The translations under genes were made by a program, and so were the position numbers. From Myxococcota bacterium (GTDB lineage Bacteria > Myxococcota_A > Polyangia > JAAYKL01), in assembly GCA_030065855.1 (NCBI GenBank), contig JASJCT010000072.1, forward strand, positions 1-46,126: DNA of 46,126 nucleotides, read 5' to 3'. Under the pieces are notes generated by a model. That model was not told the DNA's origin. It saw nothing but the letters and a program-made list of their open reading frames with translations, and did not search any database. The first letter of the stretch is position 1; each line of letters begins with the position of its first letter. This document shows positions 17,489 through 26,674 of the stretch, in pieces.

Positions 17489-18463
17489 TCAAGTTCGCAA
17501 TTGTTTTGCCGCGTCAGCGGCGAAGTAGGTCAGGATAATATCTGCGCCAGCGCGACGAATGCTGATCAGGGACTCCATCATTGCCTTTTCCAGGTCTATC
17601 CACCCGTTGCGCGCAGCCGCTTGAATCATGGCAAACTCCCCGGATACGTTGTAAGCCGCTACGGGCACACCAAACGCCTCCTTTACCCTGTGAATGACAT
17701 CCAGGTATGGTAGGGCTGGCTTGACCATCACGATGTCAGCCCCTTCCTCCAAGTCCTGTTCCACTTCTTTTAGGGCTTCTTCGGCATTTGCCGGATCCAT
17801 TTGATATCCCTTGCGATCGCCAAACTGTGGGGGAGATTCAGCAGCCTCTCGGAACGGTCCGTAAAAACTAGAGGCGTACTTTGCCGCGTAAGAAACAATG
17901 ACGATGTGCTCGAGTCCTCGCTCATCGAGGGCGTCGCGAATCGCTCCTACGCGCCCGTCCATCATGTCGGACGGCGCGACCACGTCTGCACCTGCTTCGG
18001 CATAGGCCACTGCTGCCTTGGCCAGCAATGGTAGGGTTTCGTCGTTTGCCACGTCGCCGTCTTTGATGATGCCGCAATGACCGTGGTCTGTATACTCGCA
18101 CATGCACACGTCTCCCCAAACCGAGAGAGACGGCACGTCTTTTTTAAGGGCGCGAATGGCCCGTGGTATGATGCCGTCCTCGGCGTACCCACCAGAGCCA
18201 ACCGGATCTTTGGACTCGGGAATGCCGAATAAAATGACGTGGCAAATACCAGTATCCACAAGCTTTTTGCAATCGACCACCAGCTGGTCTATCGATACCT
18301 GAAAGTTGCCCGGCATGGAACTGATAGGGTTTCTTACGCCAGTACCAGGGCAGACAAACAAGGGCATGACGAGTTGATCGGCACTCAGTCTCGTTTCCCG
18401 GACCAATGCGCGTAGCTGTTCGGTTTGGCGCAACCTGCGACTTCGATGAATTGGATAGGCCAT
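17489..18463 (-). CDS. hemB: delta-aminolevulinic acid dehydratase (porphobilinogen synthase)
   Basis: A 324-residue enzyme that condenses two 5-aminolevulinate molecules to porphobilinogen in tetrapyrrole synthesis. The start was moved to 18463, where GGGAGG stands 7 bases upstream; the Schiff-base lysines then are Lys195 (SYAAKYASSFYGPF) and Lys248 (VMVKPALPYLD). The active-site metal ligands are three cysteines, Cys120, Cys122 and Cys130 (VCMCEYTDHGHCG), so this is a zinc-dependent form, unlike the Asp-rich magnesium forms of many Proteobacteria and phototrophs. It faces the divergent Smr-domain gene across 85 bp. Confidence 0.96.
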   Translation of the reverse strand: MAYPIHRSRRLRQTEQLRALVRETRLSADQLVMPLFVCPGTGVRNPISSMPGNFQVSIDQLVVDCKKLVDTGICHVILFGIPESKDPVGSGGYAEDGIIPRAIRALKKDVPSLSVWGDVCMCEYTDHGHCGIIKDGDVANDETLPLLAKAAVAYAEAGADVVAPSDMMDGRVGAIRDALDERGLEHIVIVSYAAKYASSFYGPFREAAESPPQFGDRKGYQMDPANAEEALKEVEQDLEEGADIVMVKPALPYLDVIHRVKEAFGVPVAAYNVSGEFAMIQAAARNGWIDLEKAMMESLISIRRAGADIILTYFAADAAKQLRT

Positions 18464-18548
18464 GATACTTCCTCCCAGTCTTTTTTGGCTGACCGGCAGC
18501 ATACCCCTTTTGGGTGGAGATGGCCATGGACCCCTGTATACTAGGATT

Positions 18549-19241
18549 ATGGCTAGACGCAGAAAAAAGGGTGGTAAAAAAACGAAGGATACTGGGGATA
18601 GCCTCACACACCGGCCGTTTCATCGCATCGCAAGGGGATCGGTCATTCAACCGGCGCCTGAAACGGTCACAGCACCTGAGCCAGAACCCGAGGCGCCTTC
18701 TGGTGAAGCAGATGACGCAGCTGCATACGAGCGCGCCATGGCCGGGGTGTCCCGCCTTGAGGGGGGGCCCGAGCTTGCGCCCCAGGCAGTGGGGCCCAAA
18801 CCCCTACTATCCGAAGTGGACGAAGACAGTCTGGTGATGCGCAAGCTCGACGCGCTGGTCCACGGGGAGACGCCGTTTGACTTTGCAGACACAGATGAGT
18901 TTGTCGAGGCCCACGTAACCGGGTTTGATCGGCGCGTGGTGCGGCGTCTGAAACGGGGCGAATTCTCGATTCAAGCCCACTTGGACTTGCACGGATACAA
19001 CCGGGAACAGGCCCGGATCGCCGTGGCAGACTTTATTCGCCATTGCGTCCGGGAGGGCAAGCGGTGCGTGCTGATCATCACTGGCCGGGGCATTGGATCC
19101 CAGGACAACATCCCAGTACTCAAAACAAAGCTGGCAGCCTGGCTCACCCGGGGTGCCGTGGGGCGCAAGGTGTTGGCGTTTACCTCTGCCAGGCCTTACG
19201 ATGGGGGCACCGGCGCAGTCTATGTACTGCTGCGCCATTGA
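18549..19241 (+). CDS. Smr-domain protein
   Basis: A 230-residue protein with a basic Arg/Lys-rich N-terminus (MARRRKKGGKKTK), a low-complexity Pro/Glu linker, and a C-terminal Smr domain (about residues 140-230). The domain has LDLHGYN and TGRGIGS motifs and ends GGTGAVYVLLR, as in MutS2-tail and YdaL/SmrB-like nucleases. It may bind or cut branched nucleic acid or act on stalled ribosomes, but the exact target is unknown. I chose ATG 18549; longer in-frame starts run into the hemB promoter region. It is 14 bp upstream of recD2 and likely co-transcribed. Confidence 0.85.
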   Translation: MARRRKKGGKKTKDTGDSLTHRPFHRIARGSVIQPAPETVTAPEPEPEAPSGEADDAAAYERAMAGVSRLEGGPELAPQAVGPKPLLSEVDEDSLVMRKLDALVHGETPFDFADTDEFVEAHVTGFDRRVVRRLKRGEFSIQAHLDLHGYNREQARIAVADFIRHCVREGKRCVLIITGRGIGSQDNIPVLKTKLAAWLTRGAVGRKVLAFTSARPYDGGTGAVYVLLRH

Positions 19242-19255
19242 CGGTCGCATTTTAA

Positions 19256-21493
19256 ATGGCGCAACACATCCATCCAACCGATACTATCGAAGGCACTGTG
19301 GAGCGCATTGTCTTTCACAACCCCTCAAATGGATGGACCGTGCTGCGCCTCAGCAGTGGAGAGGGCGTGCAAATCAATACGGTCGTGGGACACTTCCAGC
19401 GCCTTACCCCTGGCGAACGGCTCCGGTTTACCGGCCAATGGACTGTCGACCCCAGACACGGCCGACAGTTTTCCGCTGACACCTGTCTACCCCTCACACC
19501 AGACACACTCGCGGGTCTGGAGAAATTTCTCGGGTCCGGCCTCGTGCCTGGTGTGGGACCTGTGATGGCCAAGCGCATTGTGAAGCAATTTGGCGAGCAT
19601 GCCCTGGAGATGATAGAAACAACGCCCAATCGCCTCGCAGAGGTCGAAGGCATCGGGCCCAAGCGGGTCGATGCAATTCGCAAAGCGATCATTGCCAAAA
19701 AAGACATCCAGGATGTGATGGTCTTTTTAGAGTCCGCTGGTATCTCGCCGGCATTTGCAAACCGTATCCACAGGCGTTACGGCAACGACGCCATACGACG
19801 CGTAAGCGAAAACCCGTTCCAGCTGGCCGTGGACATACCGGGCATCGGCTTTTCCTCAGCAGATCGCATTGCTGCACACCTGGGTATCGCCGCTGATTCT
19901 GCCCATCGAGCAGCAGCTGGGGTGCGCCACACCCTCGAGGCACTGGCAAAAGAGGGGCATGTCTACGCCGTTCAAGATCGCTTGATCGACCGGGCTCAGA
20001 TGTTGCTCAACATCGACCGCAGCGGACTCATTAGAGCCCTGGAACACCTCGTCTCAATGGGCGCGGTTCGCAGGGAGGGGACGGGTGATGCCGCTGCCAT
20101 TTACCTACCCCGACTTCACCGGGCAGAAGCGACCGGCGCTGCCATGCTGATCCGGCTATTGGACACCGACGCTCGGCCCTTACCGCTGAACCACGACGAC
20201 GCCGTTCGAATTGCCGAACAGGAAACGAAGCTCGTATTTGCACCAGAGCAGCGGTCGGCGTTTGCTGCCCTCAATGACGCGAAACTCACCGTGCTGACAG
20301 GCGGACCAGGGACCGGCAAGACCACGTTGCTCAGGGGGCTCGTTGCGTTTTTAGAGAGCGCCCGCTTTAGCGTCAGTCTCGCCGCACCCACGGGTCGCGC
20401 GGCCAAGAGAATGGCCCAAGCCACGGGCCGCGACGCCCAAACCCTACATCGCCTACTCGAATTTTCTCCAGTCACTGCCCGGTTCGAGCGGAATGCATCA
20501 AACCCCCTAGACGCGGACGTGGCTATCGTAGATGAAGTCTCGATGGTGGACATCGAACTGTTTTGCGCGTTGTTAGAAGCACTGCGACCGACCGCGCGTC
20601 TCTTGGCAGTCGGGGATCCGGATCAACTGCCGTCCGTGGGACCGGGATCTGTGCTCGCTGATTTGCTCACCCTGGGTCGCACAGCCAGCCCAAAGCTGAG
20701 GGTCGTTGCGTTGAGTGAGATTTTTCGCCAAGCCCGTAAGAGCCTGATCATCACCGGTGCCCACGACGTATTGGCAGGTCGCGAACCCAGGACTGGCGAC
20801 AAGGGCACGACTGCTGACCTCTTTATGGTCGAACGGGAAGACCCCCAAGCCTGTGTGGATGTCATCAAGGCGTTGGTGGCGCAACGCATTCCCCAGCGGT
20901 TTGGACTTGATCCAATCGAGGACATTCAAGTTCTCTGCCCCATGCACAAGGGGGTGCTTGGCGCGACAAATATCAACCAGGTGCTGCAAGACCTGCTCAA
21001 CCCGGAACAGATGCCAGGCACTGCTGTTGGACCGTTTCGGGTTGGCGACAAGGTCATGCAGGTGCGAAACAACTACGACCTAGAGGTGTTCAACGGCGAT
21101 ATTGGAAAGGCAACTGGGGTCGATGGGGATCTCGAGTGGATCGAAGTGACATTTCCAGAGCGAACCGTACGCTATCCCAAGTCGGAGCTCGGCGAACTCA
21201 CCCTGGCCTACGCGTGCTCGATCCACAAGTCCCAGGGTAGTGAGTACCCGGCCGTGATTATTCCCCTGCACACCCAGCACTTTGTCATGCTCGAACGCAA
21301 CCTGCTGTACACCGCGCTTACGCGGGGGAAGCAGCTGGTCGTCCTGGTCGGCACCAAACGCGCCGTTCGCATTGCCGTCCAAAACAAAAGGCAAACTGAG
21401 CGCGCCTCTGGCTTAGTAAATCGCGTGAGAAGAAAGGGGTCAGGAACGCTCCCAGATTCTACTGATGCTGCTAATCCAAATTGTATTCCTTGA
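19256..21493 (+). CDS. recD2: RecD2-type DNA helicase
   Basis: A 745-residue superfamily 1B 5'-3' helicase of the RecBCD-independent RecD2 group. Order: N-terminal OB-like domain, tandem helix-hairpin-helix motifs (for example VEGIGPKRVDAIRKA, IPGIGFSSADRIA), then the helicase core with Walker A GGPGTGKTTLLRG near residue 345, Walker B-like VAIVDEVSMVD, motif III GDPDQLPSVGPG, and the C-terminal SIHKSQGSEYPAVI and YTALTRGK motifs. No recB or recC is nearby, consistent with RecD2. The 3' end overlaps the convergent response-regulator gene by 23 bp. Confidence 0.93.
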   Translation: MAQHIHPTDTIEGTVERIVFHNPSNGWTVLRLSSGEGVQINTVVGHFQRLTPGERLRFTGQWTVDPRHGRQFSADTCLPLTPDTLAGLEKFLGSGLVPGVGPVMAKRIVKQFGEHALEMIETTPNRLAEVEGIGPKRVDAIRKAIIAKKDIQDVMVFLESAGISPAFANRIHRRYGNDAIRRVSENPFQLAVDIPGIGFSSADRIAAHLGIAADSAHRAAAGVRHTLEALAKEGHVYAVQDRLIDRAQMLLNIDRSGLIRALEHLVSMGAVRREGTGDAAAIYLPRLHRAEATGAAMLIRLLDTDARPLPLNHDDAVRIAEQETKLVFAPEQRSAFAALNDAKLTVLTGGPGTGKTTLLRGLVAFLESARFSVSLAAPTGRAAKRMAQATGRDAQTLHRLLEFSPVTARFERNASNPLDADVAIVDEVSMVDIELFCALLEALRPTARLLAVGDPDQLPSVGPGSVLADLLTLGRTASPKLRVVALSEIFRQARKSLIITGAHDVLAGREPRTGDKGTTADLFMVEREDPQACVDVIKALVAQRIPQRFGLDPIEDIQVLCPMHKGVLGATNINQVLQDLLNPEQMPGTAVGPFRVGDKVMQVRNNYDLEVFNGDIGKATGVDGDLEWIEVTFPERTVRYPKSELGELTLAYACSIHKSQGSEYPAVIIPLHTQHFVMLERNLLYTALTRGKQLVVLVGTKRAVRIAVQNKRQTERASGLVNRVRRKGSGTLPDSTDAANPNCIP

Positions 21494-22799
21494 GTTTGGT
21501 GTAAAGTGTGCGCAAGCCAATGCCGAGCGCTTGGGCTGCTTTTTTACGATGACCGCCGGTTTTGGCAAGGGCGGTGCGGATGGCTTGTTTTTCCATCTCT
21601 TTGAGGGTGCCCCATGGCGTAGCCAGCGCGCTGGCTGCAATTGCTTTTCCAGCTGGGAACAGCAATAGCTGGGCAGGGGCAATCGCATCGGTCTCAGCCA
21701 AAATGGCAGCGCGTTCGAGGACATTGCTGAGCTCTCTAACATTGCCCGGCCAATTGTGGGACAAGAGCTGCTTTTCAGTTTCAGCAGATAGCATGAGCCC
21801 CGGTCGGTTGAGTCGGCTGCCAATAATTGCAAGCAGGTGTTTTGAGAGGGACAGGACATCTTGGGGCCGCTCTCGAAGAGGCGGCAAATGGATGGGAAAC
21901 ACAGAGAGTCGATGGAAGAGATCCTCGCGGAATCTGCCTGCCGCAATCTCCTCTGTCAGGCGGCGGTTGGTCGCGGCAATCACGCGCACATCCACTTGGT
22001 GCGTACGGACACCGCCAACACGCTCAAACCGCTTGTCCTGCAGGACGCGCAGCAACTTGGCCTGCAATGGGAGTGGCAATTCCCCGATTTCGTCCAAAAA
22101 CAGGGTACCCCCGTCAGCGAGCTCAAAGCGACCACGGCGCGGTTCATTAGCGCCGGTAAAGGCGCCTTTTTCGTGGCCGAACATTTCACTTTCTGTGAGC
22201 TCTGGGGATATGGCAGCGCAATTGACCGCCACAAACGGGGCTTCCTTGCGACTGCTGGTGCGGTGGATCTCCCTGGCTGCCACTTCCTTACCAGACCCAC
22301 TCTCTCCGGTGAGCAACACGGTGGCGTCAGTGGCTGCCACTTTGTGTAACAGTGTTTTTACTTCGATCATCACCGGATCTACGGCGACCATTGATTGATC
22401 CGCGTCGATCGCCACTTGGCGGGTCCTAAGCCGTTGATGTTCAAGTGCCTTTTGTACCAGCAACCGGAGTTCATCTGGGCTGCTCAGAGGTTTGGCCAGG
22501 TAATCAAAAGCGCCGATTTTCATTGCCTCGACCGCGCTCTCGATGGATCCGTGAGCAGTCAACACGATGACCTCGATCTCTGGCTGCTCAGCGCGGACCG
22601 CGCGCAAAAGCGCCATGCCATCCATGCGCGGCATTTTCAAGTCGGTAATCAACAGGTGAAAATGGCGCTTTTTAAGAAGGTTGAGGGCATCGACCCCATC
22701 GGCCGCAGTAGTGGTTTCAAGACCAATGCCGGTCAGGACGTCGGCAATAAAACTGCGGATCCCTTCCCGATCGTCGACAATCAGTACCTGTTGTGTCAT
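21471..22799 (-). CDS. sigma-54-dependent response regulator (NtrC/ZraR-like)
   Basis: A 442-residue activator. The receiver domain has phosphoacceptor Asp53 (ITDLKMP). The central AAA+ domain carries Walker A GESGSGKE, the sigma-54 contact loop GAFTGA, and Walker B TLFLDEIGELP. A C-terminal Fis-type helix-turn-helix (KKAAQALGIGLRTLYTKLKEY) binds enhancer sites. It is the last gene of zraP-zraS-zraR order, joined to the kinase by an ATGA overlap. By analogy it answers envelope or metal stress and activates the sigma-54 promoter at 24688-24702. Confidence 0.93.
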   Translation of the reverse strand: MTQQVLIVDDREGIRSFIADVLTGIGLETTTAADGVDALNLLKKRHFHLLITDLKMPRMDGMALLRAVRAEQPEIEVIVLTAHGSIESAVEAMKIGAFDYLAKPLSSPDELRLLVQKALEHQRLRTRQVAIDADQSMVAVDPVMIEVKTLLHKVAATDATVLLTGESGSGKEVAAREIHRTSSRKEAPFVAVNCAAISPELTESEMFGHEKGAFTGANEPRRGRFELADGGTLFLDEIGELPLPLQAKLLRVLQDKRFERVGGVRTHQVDVRVIAATNRRLTEEIAAGRFREDLFHRLSVFPIHLPPLRERPQDVLSLSKHLLAIIGSRLNRPGLMLSAETEKQLLSHNWPGNVRELSNVLERAAILAETDAIAPAQLLLFPAGKAIAASALATPWGTLKEMEKQAIRTALAKTGGHRKKAAQALGIGLRTLYTKLKEYNLD

Positions 22800-24115
22800 G
22801 GGTCTGTTTCCATTGTGCCCTGTGGCAGTTCGATGATAAACGCAGCCCCGCCTTGGGCTGGGTTCTCGACTGAGATCCGCCCGCCGTGTTCTTCGACAAT
22901 TCTCTTGGAGAGTGCAAGGCCCAGCCCCGAGCCTGTGGCCCGGTTGGTAAAAAACGGCTCAAAGATCTTGTCTTCATCTCCTTTGGGGATGCCAGAACCC
23001 CGATCCTGAACGACAATAGTCAGTTTGTCACTTGCTTTAATGGACAGGGAGATCGGTTCACTGCCAGAAGACTGGCGCGCGTTGCGCAACAGGTTGATCA
23101 GCACCTGGGCCATGCGGTGCCGATCCAATACCCAGTGGGCACTGTCATCGTCGAGTTCGATCTGCACGGGATCGCTTTTTGAAAACGCAATTGCAGCATG
23201 GGCCAAGTCATCCAAGTAGACCGTGCTCAGTTTAAGCGAGCCGGTTTTTGCAAAATCCAATACCTGGTTGGTCAGTTGCTCCAGGTACTCTGTTTCAGCA
23301 ACTACGATCTCGGCCCATTTATAGCCCGAATGGTCTGAGCCGAGCTGTTCGGTCAACAGTTGGGCGTGCCCCTTGAGCGCGGTCAACGGATTCTTGAGCT
23401 CGTGGCCAAGCACCGCTGACATCTGCCCGAGCATCTTAAGCTGGCGGTCTCGTTCCAGCTGCTCTGCTGTAGCGCGCCGTTCCCGTTCCAACTGGCTGGC
23501 GACTTGCTCGGATTTGCGAGACAAGCGCCAAAAAACAAGCGCCGCACCCAGGAGGAAGAGTGTCGCACCCACCTCGATTATCAAGCCAGTAAACGCCCGG
23601 TTAACGATCTCCTTGCCTTCGACCGGCGTGATTTCCATGACCAGAAAACGACATCTTGGGGCAGGTCCCCGATGCCCTCGGATGCGGGCCACGCCGTGCA
23701 ACCGATCGCCGTTGTCCACAAACGAGATATCCACGGGGCGATGCCCACGTGCGCAGGTCCATTTTTCGCTTGCAAACCTGGAGATCGCCCTCCCCTTTTC
23801 AAAGATCGGCGCGCCGCGCGCATCCATCACAGCCAAATAGCTGAGGCCGCGCTTTTGCAAATCGCTGAAAATATCCTCTAGTAGGACATCTGGATGGTTC
23901 CTGGGGTGCCGAAATTCGTGGCGCAAGCCCATAAACATGGAGACGACTTCTGCTTTGCCAATGGCCCGGTAACTGCGCACTGCGGTTTGATAGCTGGTGA
24001 TCCCGCTAATGACCAGGGCGGCGCCCATCACCGCAGTGGTAAGCAGCAGCCCGATACGCCATTTAAGAGAAGCGTTGCTAGACAAGAGGGGGATTATTTC
24101 TCGGCAAAGGGGCAC
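22796..24115 (-). CDS. membrane sensor histidine kinase (ZraS/HydH-like)
   Basis: A 439-residue kinase with two membrane segments, near residues 18-40 and 178-200, enclosing a periplasmic sensor of about 135 residues that includes a His-rich EFRHPRNHPD stretch. Cytoplasmic part: HisKA with phosphoacceptor in LGHELKNPLTALKGH, N box LLRNARQ, and ATP lid DRGSGIPKGDEDKIFEPF...GSGLGLALSK. It should phosphorylate the adjoining response regulator. The start is GTG 24115, inside the 3' end of the zraP-like gene (22-bp overlap), so the two are coupled. Confidence 0.9.
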   Translation of the reverse strand: MPLCREIIPLLSSNASLKWRIGLLLTTAVMGAALVISGITSYQTAVRSYRAIGKAEVVSMFMGLRHEFRHPRNHPDVLLEDIFSDLQKRGLSYLAVMDARGAPIFEKGRAISRFASEKWTCARGHRPVDISFVDNGDRLHGVARIRGHRGPAPRCRFLVMEITPVEGKEIVNRAFTGLIIEVGATLFLLGAALVFWRLSRKSEQVASQLERERRATAEQLERDRQLKMLGQMSAVLGHELKNPLTALKGHAQLLTEQLGSDHSGYKWAEIVVAETEYLEQLTNQVLDFAKTGSLKLSTVYLDDLAHAAIAFSKSDPVQIELDDDSAHWVLDRHRMAQVLINLLRNARQSSGSEPISLSIKASDKLTIVVQDRGSGIPKGDEDKIFEPFFTNRATGSGLGLALSKRIVEEHGGRISVENPAQGGAAFIIELPQGTMETDP

Positions 24116-24600
24116 TCACCGCCCCTGCCTTTGCCGTGGCCAAAACCATACCCGCGGCCTTTTCCATAGCCGCGGTGGCCCATTTTCGAAAACATTGCTC
24201 TGGCCCGTTGTTGCTGCTGAGGGGTGAGCAGTGCATAGACATCAAGGCGAAACCCCAGGTGCAGCTCGGCCATCTGGCCTTTGATAGCGTGCAGCTCTCC
24301 TTGTTTGTCCAGGATGGCTTCACGGTTTGGTACATCGCTGTCCCAAAGGGCCCGCATCTCGCTGCGCAGGGTGCGCAGGTCTTGTCGCAGCCCATCCATA
24401 CGTTCGATAAGGGCTGTGTGCAGGGTTGTTACCTTTGCTTGTTGTGCATCAGTGAGGTCCAGTTGGGAGATGAGGTGTTTCATCTTGCCCGGATGTCCCC
24501 GATGCCAACCAGACCCATCTCGTTTCTGGGCCATGGCGCCCGACAGGGCGACCGCAGTAACGAACATACTGACCAGGATAGCTGTGGATGTCTTTTTCAT
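24094..24600 (-). CDS. ZraP/Spy-like periplasmic metal- or stress-responsive protein
   Basis: A 168-residue protein with a signal peptide (MKKTSTAILVSMFVTAVALSGAMA), a helical region with the LTDAQQAKVTTLHTALIERM and LTPQQQQRARAMF motifs of the CpxP/Spy/ZraP group, and a C-terminal Gly/His/Lys-rich tail (repeated GHGKGRG-type units) ending in Cys-Pro-Phe-Ala-Glu-Lys. Such proteins bind zinc, act as periplasmic chaperones and repress the ZraS sensor. A good AGGAG stands before the ATG. Unlike E. coli, where zraP is divergent from zraSR, the three genes here are in one orientation and overlap. The sigma-54 promoter upstream fits the model. Confidence 0.82.
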   Translation of the reverse strand: MKKTSTAILVSMFVTAVALSGAMAQKRDGSGWHRGHPGKMKHLISQLDLTDAQQAKVTTLHTALIERMDGLRQDLRTLRSEMRALWDSDVPNREAILDKQGELHAIKGQMAELHLGFRLDVYALLTPQQQQRARAMFSKMGHRGYGKGRGYGFGHGKGRGGECPFAEK

Positions 24601-24687
24601 TTTGATACTCCTTTTTTACTACCTTTTTCCAATGCCGCCCACTCTTTGGGCCCAACCGAAACCAGCGTGCGACACAGCAAAACCCCA

Positions 24688-24702
24688 TCAACACCCGTGC
24701 CA
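24688..24702 (-). promoter_or_regulatory. sigma-54 promoter of the zraP-zraS-zraR operon
   Basis: On the minus strand TGGCAC-N5-TTGA, against the consensus TGGCAC-N5-TTGC; the -24 box is perfect and only the last base of the -12 box differs. It stands 88 bp before the zraP ATG. About 75 bp further upstream an inverted pair ACTGC-N7-GCAGT (24777-24793) is a possible activator site. The rest of 24601-24958 holds only the ssb promoter. Confidence 0.65.
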
Positions 24703-24874
24703 AACACGTAACCATTTGAAAATATTATTCTTACTAATTTTAGAAAGTAGAAAATATGCATTTATGGCACGACCCAACTGCCAAATTAGCAGTACCCAGG
24801 CCCATATGGCTGCACGGTAAGCGCAGACAAGGTGCAGGTGAAGGCCGTATCGTCACGCCCTCAGGGCGCTGAAG

Positions 24875-24903
24875 TTGACGGGCCTCCGCAGCAATCCTAT
24901 AGT
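24875..24903 (+). promoter_or_regulatory. sigma-70 promoter for ssb
   Basis: TTGACG, 17-bp spacer, TATAGT: one mismatch in each box at ideal spacing. It lies 56 bp before the ssb start. A short hairpin CGCCC-TCA-GGGCG just upstream (24857-24869) could insulate it. Confidence 0.65.
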
Positions 24904-24958
24904 CCAGGGTGTAGCATGAATTTTAGGAGTCTTTTGCTATAAAGGAGGAAGGTGCACG

Positions 24959-25453
24959 ATGGCCGAAGGCGTAAATAGAGCGATATTGGTCGGCAACTTG
25001 GGCAAGGATCCAGAGCTGAGCTACACACAAAGTGGTACGGCGCGGTGCCGATTTTCCCTGGCAACGAATGAATCCTACAACAACCCCCAAGGCGAACGCC
25101 AAGAGCGCACCGAGTGGCACAACATCGTCGTGTGGGGCAAGCTGGCCGAAACCGTGTCCAAGTTTCTACAAAAAGGCCGGCAGGTTTACCTCGAGGGCCG
25201 GATACAAAATCGCAGCTATGACGACAAAGATGGTATCAAGCGCTACATTTCAGAGATCAACGCCTCTCGCGTGACGTTTCTCGGCAGCCGCAGCGACGGG
25301 TACCAGGGTGGCGGCGGCTATCAGGGCGGTGGTGGATACCAAGATCGCGGGGGGCCTGGTGGGCCACAGCCCGGGGGCGACGATTTTTCCGGTGGGCCAG
25401 GAGATCCAGGCACATCTGGTTTTGGACCCAACGACGACGATATTCCATTCTAA
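24959..25453 (+). CDS. ssb: single-stranded DNA-binding protein
   Basis: A 164-residue SSB. Residues 1-110 form the OB fold, starting VNRAILVGNLGKDPELSYTQ and containing the WHNIVVWGKLAE strand with tryptophans that stack on DNA. A Gly/Gln/Pro-rich linker with GYQGGG repeats follows, and the acidic tip ends DDDIPF, the site that recruits repair and replication partners. AAAGGAGG precedes the ATG. The deacetylase gene begins at the very next base after the stop codon. Confidence 0.96.
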   Translation: MAEGVNRAILVGNLGKDPELSYTQSGTARCRFSLATNESYNNPQGERQERTEWHNIVVWGKLAETVSKFLQKGRQVYLEGRIQNRSYDDKDGIKRYISEINASRVTFLGSRSDGYQGGGGYQGGGGYQDRGGPGGPQPGGDDFSGGPGDPGTSGFGPNDDDIPF

Positions 25454-26254
25454 ATGCAGCTGGCCCATCAGCGCCTGTTTATCTGGTGTCTCATCGCCGC
25501 ACTCCCGATTGGCGCGATCGCCTGGGGGACCCTCGATGACATCCGCTACAAGACCAAAGGAGCAGACGGCAACCTGTGGGCGCCTTATATGGGACGGGGA
25601 TATATGGTGAAGGGTGAGGAGGCGCCCGGAACTGTGGCGTTTACGTTCGACGATGGCCCAGACCACCGCACCACGCCGGTCCTGCTAAACCAATTGGATA
25701 GGTATGGCATAAAAGCCGCGTTCTTCATCAATGGTGCGCGATTTCACCCGAGAACAGCCGGTGGGCCTGAGAATCAAGCCGTGCTCCGAGACATCTACCG
25801 CCGCGGTCATTATTTGGGCAACCATACCTTCAATCACAAGGACATCACACGCCTTACCGAATCGGGATGGCGCACAGAAGTGCTTCAAGTCGAACAGGTC
25901 CTGCGCGGGGTTATCGGCCGTCGGCCGTGGCTGTTTAGGCCGCCTTTCGGTCGCGTGAACGATACAGGGCTCGCCCGTCTTGGTCGCGAGGGGTATACCG
26001 TCGTGATGTGGAACTTAGATCCCCTCGACTGGAAAGCAACCGATGCAGCAGACCTCCTGAACCGAACGCGGGATGTGATAGAACAAAACCCCAAAGGCGG
26101 CGTTTTTCTATTCCACGACACAAACCGAACCACCATCCAGGCGTTCCCGCTGATTATCGAGTGGATTCGCGAGCGAAACAGCCGATTGCGCGCTGAAGGC
26201 TCCCCAACCCTCGATATCGTTGGCTTGGAACACTACATTCGAAGCAAGCGATAA
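25454..26254 (+). CDS. NodB-type polysaccharide deacetylase
   Basis: A 266-residue carbohydrate esterase 4 enzyme. After an N-terminal hydrophobic anchor or signal (about residues 8-25) come all five motifs: TFDDGPD (general base and metal Asp), HTFNH (two metal histidines), RPPFG, the WNLDPLDW region and LFHD. Metal-dependent N-deacetylation of peptidoglycan or another amino-sugar polymer is likely, outside the cytoplasmic membrane. ATG follows the ssb TAA without a gap, so it is probably translated by coupling. It is the last gene before the A/T-rich island. Confidence 0.92.
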   Translation: MQLAHQRLFIWCLIAALPIGAIAWGTLDDIRYKTKGADGNLWAPYMGRGYMVKGEEAPGTVAFTFDDGPDHRTTPVLLNQLDRYGIKAAFFINGARFHPRTAGGPENQAVLRDIYRRGHYLGNHTFNHKDITRLTESGWRTEVLQVEQVLRGVIGRRPWLFRPPFGRVNDTGLARLGREGYTVVMWNLDPLDWKATDAADLLNRTRDVIEQNPKGGVFLFHDTNRTTIQAFPLIIEWIRERNSRLRAEGSPTLDIVGLEHYIRSKR

Positions 26255-26674
26255 TACAGAGATAAAACACCCCGAAACGTTTGCTACAGGTCTCTACGAA
26301 GCGCTTCGCTCAATCAGCTTGCTCGGCTTAAGATCATGAATAATCAAAACAGCTCGAAACTCGATGTGTTTTGGATATCAATGCCTTCCATTAGTGATGT
26401 GCTCGCTGCACTAAGTCATCACCTTATGCTGAACGATATTTAAACGAACCCAATCCTGAGCAGGGTTGAGAAAAACAAAATAACTACATCCCACTAAGGG
26501 TGCGAAAAGGATCTCTGCTAACACTACGAACTGATCGGACAAAAAGTAACAAAAATATAATTTGTGCATACAGCTGATTGACAAGATTGATAAATTGTGA
26601 TAAAAATTGTTACAAAAGTTAAAAAAGGCTTACACATTAAATCGATCAACACGTATGAGACAAGGAGGAAAGAC
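26255..26674. other. non-coding start of the A/T-rich island
   Basis: About 420 bp without a supportable gene. It contains a perfect 12-bp palindrome CGAAGCGCTTCG at 26297-26308 and then becomes clearly A/T-rich, marking a change from the base use of the ssb side. No tRNA-derived repeat matching the one at 32925 was seen here. Confidence 0.5.

Noticed and set aside
24765..24782. second sigma-54 promoter, on the plus strand toward ssb
   Set aside because: TGGCAC is followed by a GC two bases too far away; the ssb promoter at 24875-24903 explains the gene better.
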